From the NCBI GenBank assembly GCA_028703175.1, contig JAQVNJ010000091.1:1-25919 (forward strand): a stretch of 25,919 bases of DNA, read 5' to 3'. Shown in pieces: positions 9,148 to 17,075 of the stretch; within the stretch, counting starts at the first letter, position 1; each line of letters starts with the position of its first letter. The DNA is from JAAYCB01 sp012744395 (GTDB lineage: Bacteria; Planctomycetota; Planctomycetia; Pirellulales; Thermoguttaceae). The notes under the pieces were generated by a model that saw only the letters and a program-made list of their open reading frames with translations, was not told where the DNA came from and ran no database searches. A program made the translations under genes and the position numbers.

Positions 9148-9270
9148 GGGTCCCCAAGCTGGAGCTTGGGAAGCGAGGCCGCGCGCGGCGATTCAATCGC
9201 GGGGCGAGCCGTTGTTCCCGGTCCCCAAGCTGGAGTTTGGGAACCAGAGGCGCGCTTGGGGAACCAGAGG
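9148..9270. repeat. Short palindromic repeat cluster (CCCCAAGCTGGAG family)
   Basis: Copy 1 (9148-9178) contains the near-perfect palindrome CCCAAGCT-GG-AGCTTGGG at 9153-9170. Copy 2 (9220-9250) has the same unit with one change (AGTTTGGG). A third partial copy, GCTTGGGGAACCAGAGG, lies at 9254-9270. The cluster fills most of the 220-bp gap between the VWA gene and araA. I see no gene here. Each palindrome could fold as a hairpin in RNA, so the cluster may also act on transcripts leaving the VWA gene or entering araA, but there is no U-tract. Confidence 0.85.
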
Positions 9271-9321
9271 CAATTCAGAAACGCATGCGGCGTTGTCCGC
9301 AGACCCGAGGAGCCACACCCG

Positions 9322-10827
9322 ATGATCGACCTCGAACAGTACGAAGTCTGGTTCGTCACCGGTAGCCAGCAGCTCTACGGCGAAGAGGTGCTCCGCCGGG
9401 TGGCCGGCGACTCGCGCGAGATTGCCGCGGCCCTCGACGCCGCGGCGCCGGTCGCGGCCCGCGTCGTATGCAAGCCGGTGTTGACCACGCCGGAAGCGAT
9501 CCGGCAGCTTTGCCTGGAAGCCACGGCGACGGGCCGCTGCATCGGCATGGTGGCGTGGATGCACACCTTCTCGCCGGCCAGGATGTGGATCGCGGGTCTG
9601 GAGGCCCTGCAAAAACCGCTCTGCCACTTGCACACCCAGTTCAACCGCGACATCCCCTGGTCGACGATCGACATGGAGTTCATGAACCTCAACCAGTCGG
9701 CCCACGGGGACCGCGAGTTCGGGTTCATCTGCGCCAGGATGCGGCGCGAGCGGAAGGTGATCGTGGGCCACTGGCGGGAGCCGGAAGTCGCCGGCGAGTT
9801 GGCCGTTTGGACCCGGGCGGCGGCGGCCTGGGCCGACGCGCAAGGCGCGAAGATCGCCCGGTTCGGCGACAACATGCGCGAGGTGGCCGTCACCGAGGGC
9901 GACAAGGTCGAGGCCCAGCTGCGACTCGGCTGCGCGGTGAACGGCTATCCGGTGGGCGACCTGGCGGTGAGCATCCATTCGGTCGCCGAGGCCGAGATCG
10001 ATCAGCTCGTGGGCGAATACGACGAGCGCTACGAGGTGGCCCCGGAGCTGCGGCCGGCCGGCAATCGCCGCGCTGAGCTGCGCGAGGCCGCCAGGGTGGA
10101 GCTGGGCCTGCGGGCGTTTCTCCAGCAGGGCGGTTTCAAGGGGTTTACGGACACGTTCGAGAATCTGCACGGGATGCGGCAACTGCCCGGCATCGCCGTC
10201 CAGCGGCTGATGGCCGAGGGCTACGGTTTCGGCGCCGAGGGGGACTGGAAGACGGCCGTCCTGGTTCGCGCGATGAAGGTCATGGGGGCCGGGCTCGCCG
10301 GCGGCACCTCGTTCATGGAGGACTACACCTACCACCTCGATCCGGCCGGGCCGAAGGTGCTCGGGGCCCATATGCTGGAGGTCTGCGAATCGATCGCCTC
10401 GCGGAAGCCCTCGGTGGAGATACACCCGCTCTCGATCGGCGGCAAGGAGGACCCGGTGCGGCTGGTGTTCAGCGCGGCGGCCGGCCGGGCGGTCAACGCC
10501 GCGCTGGTGGACATGGGCACCCGCTTCCGGATGCTCGTCAACGAGGTCGACGTGCTCTGCCCGGCCGAGCCGCTTCCCCGGCTCCCGGTCGCCCGGGCCG
10601 TCTGGGCGCCGCGGCCGAGCCTGAAGGTGGGCGCCGCCGCCTGGATTCTCGCCGGCGGACCGCACCACACCAGCTTCAGCCAGGCGATCGGAAGTGAGTG
10701 CCTGGAGGACTTTGCTGAAATAGCGGGACTCGAGCTGGTCCGCATCGACGCGGAGACGACGATCGCCGCACTGAAGAAGGAGCTCCGCTGGAACGAGCTG
10801 TACTACCACCTCGCCAAGGGGCTTTAG
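9322..10827 (+). CDS. araA: L-arabinose isomerase, 501 aa
   Basis: Interconverts L-arabinose and L-ribulose, the first step of arabinose use. Length equals that of the E. coli enzyme and the catalytic and metal residues fall at almost the same positions: E306 (GAEGDWKT), E333 (SFMEDYTYH), H350 (LGAHMLEVC) and H449 (GGPHHTSFS). The N-terminus EVWFVTGSQQLYGEEVL is the family signature. The frame is open further upstream into the palindromic repeat cluster, but the ATG at 9322 starts the conserved protein and has a GAGGAG site 9-10 bases upstream. No ribulokinase (araB), epimerase (araD) or regulator lies beside it; the neighbours on both sides are unrelated. It converges with the next gene with only 52 bp between stops. 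Confidence 0.98.
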   Translation: MIDLEQYEVWFVTGSQQLYGEEVLRRVAGDSREIAAALDAAAPVAARVVCKPVLTTPEAIRQLCLEATATGRCIGMVAWMHTFSPARMWIAGLEALQKPLCHLHTQFNRDIPWSTIDMEFMNLNQSAHGDREFGFICARMRRERKVIVGHWREPEVAGELAVWTRAAAAWADAQGAKIARFGDNMREVAVTEGDKVEAQLRLGCAVNGYPVGDLAVSIHSVAEAEIDQLVGEYDERYEVAPELRPAGNRRAELREAARVELGLRAFLQQGGFKGFTDTFENLHGMRQLPGIAVQRLMAEGYGFGAEGDWKTAVLVRAMKVMGAGLAGGTSFMEDYTYHLDPAGPKVLGAHMLEVCESIASRKPSVEIHPLSIGGKEDPVRLVFSAAAGRAVNAALVDMGTRFRMLVNEVDVLCPAEPLPRLPVARAVWAPRPSLKVGAAAWILAGGPHHTSFSQAIGSECLEDFAEIAGLELVRIDAETTIAALKKELRWNELYYHLAKGL

Positions 10828-10879
10828 CGCGGATGATCGATGAGCCGGGGATTGATCCGCGGCGGCTGATTGCGGACGG

Positions 10880-13504
10880 CTATTGCGGGGGTTCCGCCAT
10901 CGCGCTGGCGGCGCTGCCCAGCAGGCGGATCACGTTGCGGATGATCGTGCCGCCCCAGCCGCTGTCTCTGTGTTCCGGCCGCTCTTCCGTTTCAGCCAGT
11001 TCGACGACCAGATCGGCGGCCATCGCAGCGATCCGCGCGATCCCGCCGCAGTCGAGGGTCTCCAGGTCGTCGCTCGGCCGGTGGTAATGCAGGCGGCCGC
11101 CGGTGGTCATCCAGTGGACCACGGGCACTTCATGGGTGTAGAAGGGGATATGGTCGCTGCCGCCGATGTTGCCGGGCAGCTCGATCAGGTTCAGCCCGTG
11201 CTCATCCGCCACCCGGCCGACGCTCTTCGTCAGCAGCTTGGAGGTTGCCGAGCCGGCCGCCATGACGGCGTTGCCCTCGATGCAGCCCACCATGTCGAGA
11301 TTGACCATGGCGACCGTCTTGTCCAGGGGCAGGAGGGGATGTTTGACGTAGTAGAAACTTCCCACCAGGCCGCGTTCCTCGGCGGAGAAGGCGATGAACA
11401 GGACGCTCCGCGGCAGTCTCTTTTCCGGCTGGGACAAGATCCGCGCGACCTCGAGCAGGGCGGCGGTTCCCGACGCGTTGTCGTTTGCGCCGTTGAAGAC
11501 CACCGGCTGCTCGCCCTTGAACCGCATTCCCAGGTGGTCGTAATGGGCGCCGACGACGATCACCTCGTCCGCCCGCGGCCCCTCGCCGGCGAGCATGGCG
11601 ACGACGTTCTTGACCTCGACCGGCTGCCGCGCCGGCCCTGGTTGGGCCTCGGCCGGCCGGCGACGCTCGCTTTGCGGCGATTTTTCGGCAATCTTCGCGG
11701 CCGGCCCGCCCGTTGTCTGGTCGATGGTTTTCCAGTCGACCCCTTGCCTGGTCTTGGGGACCGGCGCGCTCGACATGAAGACCTGGAAGGGGCCGCCGCC
11801 CGCCAGGTCGGTCCTCAGGCCGAGTTTGGCGAAGCGTTCGGCGAGGAAATCCGCCGCGCGGTCGAGTCCCTCGGTCCCGATTCCGCGGCCCTGCATCGCA
11901 TCCGAGGCGAGCTGCTCGATGTCGGCGGCGATTCGGGCTGTTGCCTCATCGATCGTTTCCGCCGCAGCTTGCCCGATCCGTTCGACGGTCACGCGGCGGA
12001 TCGTCAACTCGGCTCCGCCGCAACTGAGGCGGAAATCAGCGCCGTTGGCGCGGCCGGCGAATCGGGCGTAGGGCAGGTCGAAGGTCGCCTTCTGCCAGTT
12101 GTTCTTGCCGCCGATCTTTTGCACCCCCGCATGGCGGAATCGCTGGGCGATGCCGGCGGCCGCCGGGTCGGCCGAGTCGTACTCGAGAACGAACCGGTCC
12201 GGTCCGGCGTCGCGATACTCCACGGTCACGCGGACCGGCTGAAGGCCGTCGTCGAGGAAGGTACAGTCGGCGTCGAAATAGAGGTAGCGGCTCTCCGAGT
12301 GCCGGTTCGGCTGCGTCTGCCAGCATTTCTCGCCGGCCAGGTCGATCACCTTCGCCAGCCCGTCGCCATCGGGCGAGATGTGCAGGCGGAGGCCCTGCGA
12401 CTTTTCGGGCGAGGCCGAGACCGAATCGAGCTGGTCGATGCGGTCGGCCGGATCGAGCCTGCCGCGCGCGTGAAACACGTCGGCAAAGCGGCGCGTCAGG
12501 TCGATGTACTGGCGGCCGTACTCTTTCGTTTCGCAGATTTCCGTGCCTTCGTGCAGCTCGTTCCATGTCTCGACGTGGACGAGCCAGGGTCGCTCGCCGG
12601 GGGCGCGGTCCAGCAGCTTCTGCCAGCCGAAACGGTAGAAGCGCCCCTCGTCGCGGCTGCGGACCAGCGGCGCCCGGCCGGGCACAGCCGAATGATCGTA
12701 TCCCGGTCCCACGCCCGCGGTGTCGAGCAACTGCGGCTTGAGCGCCGCTCCCCACTGGTACTGGCTCTCCGCCTCGCCCGGCCAGCCGTGCATCTTGACA
12801 AGAAACAGATCGCTGCCGAACTCCTTGCGGAACATCGCCCGCACAGCGGGGAAGAGCCGCTGGTCGACCGCCTTGGCAAACGCGCTGGCGTAGAGGAAGA
12901 CGAGCGGCCGGCCGTCGATCGTCGCCCGATGCTCGGGCGGGATCAGCGAGAAGAAATCGCGGATCGTCCCGTAAAACCACCTTTGGCCCTGCGGCGTCGT
13001 CAGATCGATGTGGACGCGCCGCGCGTTGTGGCGGAGGGTGCTCGTGTCGTAGAACATGCCGATCGCCGGCGGCCGCTTGCCTTGCTTGAGGAGTCTCTCT
13101 CGGGCGGCGACCAACGGCGGCAGCCCCTCGTTGCTCCACTGGGCAACCTGCGTCGGCTCGCCCCAGTAGACCGGCAGGGCGGCATCGATTCCCGCGGCGA
13201 TCATGTCGGCCAACTCGCCGGCGTGCCAGTCGACACTCTTGTAGCTGAATCCGTCGAGCGTTTTGGGGTGGTCGGTCAGCGCGTCGGCGCCGTCGTGGTT
13301 GACCACGTGGGCGTTGGTCGCGTTGTCGTACCAGTAGAAGTAGGTCGTGGCGACGAGCGGCTGGCCCTGGCGAAACGCCGTTTCCGCTGGCGGAGCGGAA
13401 ACAAACGCTCCCGGCGGTTCGGGGAGCTGGAAATCGACCGGGAGCTCGGCCGCCCGCAGGACCGGCGCCAACAGGCCGAGGAGAAGAATAGCAGTCCGCG
13501 TCAT
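10880..13504 (-). CDS. Secreted fusion: DUF5010/GH99-like domain plus M28 zinc aminopeptidase, 874 aa
   Basis: A signal peptide is evident (MTRTAILLLGLLAPVLRA, cleavage near residue 18). Residues about 25-380 resemble DUF5010/GH99-like glycan-active TIM barrels: YFYWYDNATNAH near the start and WNELHEGTEI around W314-E319, where related enzymes hold their catalytic acids. Residues about 385-565 form a beta-rich, possibly carbohydrate-binding region. Residues about 575-865 are a complete M28 peptidase: H654 (GAHYDHLG), D675 (NGANDNASG), E709/E710 (SAEERG), D737 (NLDMVG) and H808 (HYHRPSDD), the full di-zinc site. The ATG at 13502-13504 is chosen because the signal peptide starts there; the open frame reaches further upstream through low-quality sequence. 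The gene is divergent from the FAD oxidoreductase. Substrates are unknown; an activity on glycoproteins or peptidoglycan-like material is only a guess. Confidence 0.88.
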   Translation of the reverse strand: MTRTAILLLGLLAPVLRAAELPVDFQLPEPPGAFVSAPPAETAFRQGQPLVATTYFYWYDNATNAHVVNHDGADALTDHPKTLDGFSYKSVDWHAGELADMIAAGIDAALPVYWGEPTQVAQWSNEGLPPLVAARERLLKQGKRPPAIGMFYDTSTLRHNARRVHIDLTTPQGQRWFYGTIRDFFSLIPPEHRATIDGRPLVFLYASAFAKAVDQRLFPAVRAMFRKEFGSDLFLVKMHGWPGEAESQYQWGAALKPQLLDTAGVGPGYDHSAVPGRAPLVRSRDEGRFYRFGWQKLLDRAPGERPWLVHVETWNELHEGTEICETKEYGRQYIDLTRRFADVFHARGRLDPADRIDQLDSVSASPEKSQGLRLHISPDGDGLAKVIDLAGEKCWQTQPNRHSESRYLYFDADCTFLDDGLQPVRVTVEYRDAGPDRFVLEYDSADPAAAGIAQRFRHAGVQKIGGKNNWQKATFDLPYARFAGRANGADFRLSCGGAELTIRRVTVERIGQAAAETIDEATARIAADIEQLASDAMQGRGIGTEGLDRAADFLAERFAKLGLRTDLAGGGPFQVFMSSAPVPKTRQGVDWKTIDQTTGGPAAKIAEKSPQSERRRPAEAQPGPARQPVEVKNVVAMLAGEGPRADEVIVVGAHYDHLGMRFKGEQPVVFNGANDNASGTAALLEVARILSQPEKRLPRSVLFIAFSAEERGLVGSFYYVKHPLLPLDKTVAMVNLDMVGCIEGNAVMAAGSATSKLLTKSVGRVADEHGLNLIELPGNIGGSDHIPFYTHEVPVVHWMTTGGRLHYHRPSDDLETLDCGGIARIAAMAADLVVELAETEERPEHRDSGWGGTIIRNVIRLLGSAASAMAEPPQ

Positions 13505-13720
13505 GGTCGGAGGACCTCGCTCAGGGAGGAGAAAAGCGGAGCCACGAACGGCAAACGACAATTGTTTCAGCATTCGCGGCACGTGGCAAGTCCCCTCGCC
13601 GCTGCGCCCCTTTTCTCGCCGCGGTGGGATTGCGGCGGGCGGGCGCCGAGAGTTGAATGAGGTAAGCCATGGCCGCCGGCTGCTGCCGATTGCCGGGTCA
13701 AGAGGTCGGCTTTTTGTTTC

Positions 13721-13885
13721 AACCACGAATCACACGAATTACACGAAATGCGGGAAGTGGGAAATGCGGGAAGTGGATGGAGCGTAGCAAGCACGGACAA
13801 CAAGGAAGGTACATGGAGTACAGGGAACGTATGCAACGTGGGAGTAGTGTTTGTCTTGTTCGTGTGATTCGTGTAATTCGCGGTT
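13721..13885. repeat. Inverted repeat pair (ACGAATCACACGAATTACAC type) flanking a 111-bp core
   Basis: The left arm (13721-13747) begins AACCACGAATCACACGAA, and the right arm (13859-13885) is its reverse complement with three mismatches in 27 bases. The arms themselves contain a short internal periodicity (CACGAAT, CACGAAT, CACGAA). The core has a 16-bp direct repeat (13746-13761 and 13762-13777, unit AAATGCGGGAAGTGGG, one mismatch). The base composition differs from the genes on either side. Similar CACGAATTACACGAA repeats are familiar to me from intergenic regions of planctomycete and related environmental genomes. It has no transposase; a MITE-like or REP-like origin is possible. Confidence 0.85.
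13851..13879 (+). promoter_or_regulatory. Possible promoter inside the right repeat arm
   Basis: TTGTCT (13851-13856) and TAATTC (13874-13879) are 17 bp apart, placing a transcription start about 35 nt before the FAD oxidoreductase ATG. The -10 lies inside the repeat arm, so the match may be a by-product of the repeat sequence. Confidence 0.35.
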
Positions 13886-13920
13886 TACCTGGCGTTTTCA
13901 AGGATTTGGGGGGCAAATCG

Positions 13921-16893
13921 ATGCGCGGGCGAGACTTGCCGATCGGCGATGTTTGTCTTGGTTTGTGGTTGGCTTTGGCGTGGTTGCCGCCGGCGGCGGG
14001 CGGCGCGGCAGGGGGGAGCGTTCCGCAGAGCGAGCGGGAGATTCCCGTTGTTCGCCAGGCCGACGTGCTTGTAGTGGGAGGCACGCTGGGCGCGGTGGCA
14101 GCCGCCGTCGAAGCGGCGGAGGGGGGGGCACGCGTCTGCCTGGCCGCCCCGCGGCCCTATCTTGGCGAGGACCAGTCCGCGATGCTCCGCCTCTGGCACG
14201 ACGAGCCTCCGCGTGGCGAACTGACCGAGAAGGTATTTGCGGGCCGGCCCGTGACGACTCCGATGCGTGTGAAACAGACCCTGGAGGCGGCGCTCGTCTC
14301 TTCCGGGGTGGACTTCTTGCTGAGCTGCTATCCGACGGATGTTCTCGTCGATGCCGGGGGCGGCGCGGCAGGAGTCGTGCTTGCCAATCGGGCCGGCAGG
14401 CAGGCGGTGGTCGCCAAGGTCTTGATCGACGCCACCGACCGCGGCGTGGTCGCAAAGATGGCCGGCGCCAAACACCGGCCATGGAGAGGCGGTATGCACC
14501 CTTGCCGCCGCGTCGTCCTAGGCGGCAGAGAAGGCCGGCAAGCGGCCTCACGGAAAATTCCCTCCGGCGTGACACTGGGCGGCAAGGATGTCTTCTACTA
14601 CGAGTACGTCTTGGATCTCGATTTGGGCAACGGCAGCTTTCCCGCTATCGCCGCGGCCGAGCAGCACGCCCGCGATCTGACCTACCGGGAAGGGCAGGTG
14701 CGCGCCGCGGAGCGGATTACGTTCCTGCCGCCGGACAGGATTATCGGACGCCGCAGCGCGGAGCAATGGCAGCTAGACTCTCCGTGGCAACGGGGGCATT
14801 TTCAGAGTGCGAACATCGATCGGGTGTACGTGCTTGGTCCGGCGGCGGACCTGCCCCCGGCAGCGGCCGAGAGAATTACACAGGCCGGCCCGTCCGAAGC
14901 TGCCGGCCGGCTGGTGGGACGCGAGGCGGCCGCGACCGCCAACGGGCTGAAGCCGGCCGAACGGGTCTGCGTTCAGTCTCTCGCGGGAAGGGCTCCGGCG
15001 CATTCCGTCTCCACCGACGTGCGCGAAGTGCTTACAGGCCTGCGGCCGACGGACCGGCCCGCGCGGACGGCGACCGCTGCGTCGCAGAGTGTCCCGATCT
15101 TGGCCGAGGTCGACGTGCTCGTCATCGGGGGAGGCACCTCGGGGGCTTGCGCGGCAATCGGCGCGGCTCGCCGCGGGGCCAAGGTGCTCGTGGTCGAGTA
15201 CCAGGAAGGCCTCGGCGGGGTCGGCACGGTGGGGCTCATCGGCAAGGCCTACCACGGCCGCGATGCGGGGTTCACGCGCGAAGTGCCCTTCTGCGACGCC
15301 GCGCACAACAACGAATACAAAATGGAGTGGTTTCGCAGGCAGGTCCGGTCGGCCGGTGGCGAGGTTTGGCTGGGAACGCTCGGTTGCGGAGCGGTCGTCG
15401 AGGGCAACCGGGTGGTCGGCGCCCTGGTGGCCACGCCGCTGGGACGGGGCGCCGTGCGAGGGCGCGTCGTGATCGACGCCACGGGGAACGGGGATGTTTG
15501 CGTGGCGGCAGGCGCCAAGTCGATGTACGGATGCGTGGAAACCGATCTGGCCTTGCAGGGGACCGGGCTGCCGACCCGCCCGCCGGGCAACAGCTATGTC
15601 AACACCGACTACCTGCTCGTGGACGAGTCCGACCTGGTCGATACGTGGCGAGCGCTGGTCGGCGCCCGGCTCGCCGCGGAACAGGACGTTTACGACATCG
15701 GCTCTTTCATCCAGACGCGCGAACGCCGGCGGATCGTCGGCGACTATCTGCTCACCTATTTGGACCAGATCGCCGGCCGAACCTATCCGGATTCGATCGT
15801 CTTCTCGGGCAGCGATTACGATTCGCACGGTTACCCCAGCGATCCGTTCTTTGCCTTGATTCCCCACACGCAGAAGACGCTCAAGGCGAATCACCCCGCG
15901 CCGGGCGGGACCTGCTATACTCCGTACCGCTGCTTGCTGCCTGGCGGGCTGGAGGGTGTCCTCGTGACCGGCCTAGCGATCAGCATGCACCGCGACGCTT
16001 CGGCCATGGTGCGGATGCAGAAGGACATGCACAACCAGGGCTACGCCGCCGGAGTGGCCGCCGCGATGGCCGTCGAGAATCGCTGCACGCCCCGGCAGAT
16101 CGACGTCAAGTCGCTACAGAAACACCTGGTCGAGATCGGCAACTTGCCGGAGAGCGTGCTCAGCGACGCCGATTCTTTTCCCCTGTCGCAGGCCGACGTG
16201 GCGGCCGCCGTCGCCCGAATTGCCGACGGAAGCCAGGAGCGGGAGGCCGTCTGCAAGGCCCTGGCGATCGTCCTGTCTCACGCCGACCTGGCCAGGCCGG
16301 ACCTCGAAGCGCGATTTGCCTCCGCGGTCGGCGATCAGCGGCTGGCCTACGCCAAGGTGTTGGGGTTCCTCGGATGCCCCAAGGGCGTTCCCCTGTTGAT
16401 CGAGGAGTTGAGAGGGGCCGGGCCGTGGGACGCCAAGGTCTTCCAGGGCGTGATGGCCGAATATGCCCACCTGCCCACGCCGATCGACGCATTGATTCTG
16501 GCGTTGGGTTACAGCGGCGATCGGCGGGCGATCGGAGCGATCCTCGAACGGCTCGCAATGCTTGACGCCGAGACGACTCTCTCCCACCACCGGTCGGTCG
16601 CCTCGGCTCTTGAGCGGTTGGGCGACGCGGCCGCCGCCGGGCCCCTGGCCAGACTTATCCAAGAGCCGGCGGTCCGCGGCCACGCGATGACGTCGCTGGA
16701 ACCTCTTTACGACCGGCCGGTGGAAAAGCGGCGGCGCGAAGGGGCGCTCCGCGAGATCGTTCTCGCCCGGGCGCTGTTCCGCTGCGGCGATTGCGAGCGG
16801 CTGGGCGAGACGATCCTCCGCGAGTACCAGCGGGACCTGAGAGGGTTGTTTGCCCGGCACGCGTCCGCGGTTCTTCACGGGGAGGGCGGGTAG
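13921..16893 (+). CDS. Secreted tandem FAD-dependent oxidoreductase with C-terminal HEAT-like repeats, 990 aa
   Basis: A signal-peptide-like N-terminus (VCLGLWLALAWLPPAAGG, residues 11-28) suggests export. Two FAD_oxidored-type Rossmann units follow. The first starts DVLVVGGTLGAVAAAVEAA (G53-A58) with the GxGxxG glycines partly replaced. The second starts DVLVIGGGTSGACAAIGAA (G403, G405, G408 intact) and continues with EYQEGLGGVGTVG, VVIDATGNGDVCVAAGA, SFIQTRERRRIVGDY and PYRCLLPGGLEGVLVTG, all normal for this family. From about residue 775 to 975 short paired helices (ALAIVLSHADL, ALERLGDAAAAGPLARLI) look like HEAT repeats. The ATG at 13921 is chosen because a GGGGGG stretch precedes it and the signal begins there; the longer open frame runs through the inverted repeats. 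Substrate unknown. Confidence 0.88.
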   Translation: MRGRDLPIGDVCLGLWLALAWLPPAAGGAAGGSVPQSEREIPVVRQADVLVVGGTLGAVAAAVEAAEGGARVCLAAPRPYLGEDQSAMLRLWHDEPPRGELTEKVFAGRPVTTPMRVKQTLEAALVSSGVDFLLSCYPTDVLVDAGGGAAGVVLANRAGRQAVVAKVLIDATDRGVVAKMAGAKHRPWRGGMHPCRRVVLGGREGRQAASRKIPSGVTLGGKDVFYYEYVLDLDLGNGSFPAIAAAEQHARDLTYREGQVRAAERITFLPPDRIIGRRSAEQWQLDSPWQRGHFQSANIDRVYVLGPAADLPPAAAERITQAGPSEAAGRLVGREAAATANGLKPAERVCVQSLAGRAPAHSVSTDVREVLTGLRPTDRPARTATAASQSVPILAEVDVLVIGGGTSGACAAIGAARRGAKVLVVEYQEGLGGVGTVGLIGKAYHGRDAGFTREVPFCDAAHNNEYKMEWFRRQVRSAGGEVWLGTLGCGAVVEGNRVVGALVATPLGRGAVRGRVVIDATGNGDVCVAAGAKSMYGCVETDLALQGTGLPTRPPGNSYVNTDYLLVDESDLVDTWRALVGARLAAEQDVYDIGSFIQTRERRRIVGDYLLTYLDQIAGRTYPDSIVFSGSDYDSHGYPSDPFFALIPHTQKTLKANHPAPGGTCYTPYRCLLPGGLEGVLVTGLAISMHRDASAMVRMQKDMHNQGYAAGVAAAMAVENRCTPRQIDVKSLQKHLVEIGNLPESVLSDADSFPLSQADVAAAVARIADGSQEREAVCKALAIVLSHADLARPDLEARFASAVGDQRLAYAKVLGFLGCPKGVPLLIEELRGAGPWDAKVFQGVMAEYAHLPTPIDALILALGYSGDRRAIGAILERLAMLDAETTLSHHRSVASALERLGDAAAAGPLARLIQEPAVRGHAMTSLEPLYDRPVEKRRREGALREIVLARALFRCGDCERLGETILREYQRDLRGLFARHASAVLHGEGG

Positions 16894-16896
16894 ACG

Positions 16897-16918
16897 GCGC
16901 GGCATAGGAGCGCCGCGC
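16897..16918. terminator. Stem-loop after the FAD oxidoreductase gene
   Basis: GCGCGGC (16897-16903) pairs with GCCGCGC (16912-16918) across an 8-nt loop, starting four bases after the stop codon. There is no T-run after it, so it is only a weak candidate for transcript end formation. Confidence 0.3.
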
Positions 16919-17075
16919 TTGCGCCGCCCCTTGAAGGCTGCCGATGGTTGACTCAAACTGGGGACGAGCAAGGCGTCCTCCCAACCTAAGGGCAGTGCGT
17001 ACGACTTCCGGCAGCACGGCCAGTGATCGCCGCGCCGAACGGAGAATTTCGAGGCAACGAAAGGACCTGGCGGAC

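Larger units (their letters stand above)
13505..13920. other. Divergent intergenic region with inverted repeats
   Basis: These 416 bp separate two divergently transcribed genes for secreted proteins. The half next to the minus-strand gene shows no recognisable element beyond a GAGGT site before its ATG. The half next to the oxidoreductase carries an inverted repeat pair (13721-13885) and a 16-bp direct repeat, and is noticeably richer in A+T than its surroundings. I see no gene. Confidence 0.6.

Noticed and set aside
9148..9270. CRISPR-like array in the palindromic repeat cluster
   Set aside because: Only two full copies and one partial copy, with spacing far from regular, and no cas genes in the window.
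10883..13660. A 925-codon open frame on the plus strand opposite the DUF5010-M28 gene
   Set aside because: Its translation is rich in Arg, Asp, Val and Ala with no recognisable domain, while the minus strand has a signal peptide and a complete M28 site. It is a G+C-driven antisense shadow.
13505..13726. N-terminal extension of the DUF5010-M28 protein upstream of the signal peptide
   Set aside because: It would place a good signal peptide 75 residues into the protein and runs into the repeat arm; the extension has no domain.
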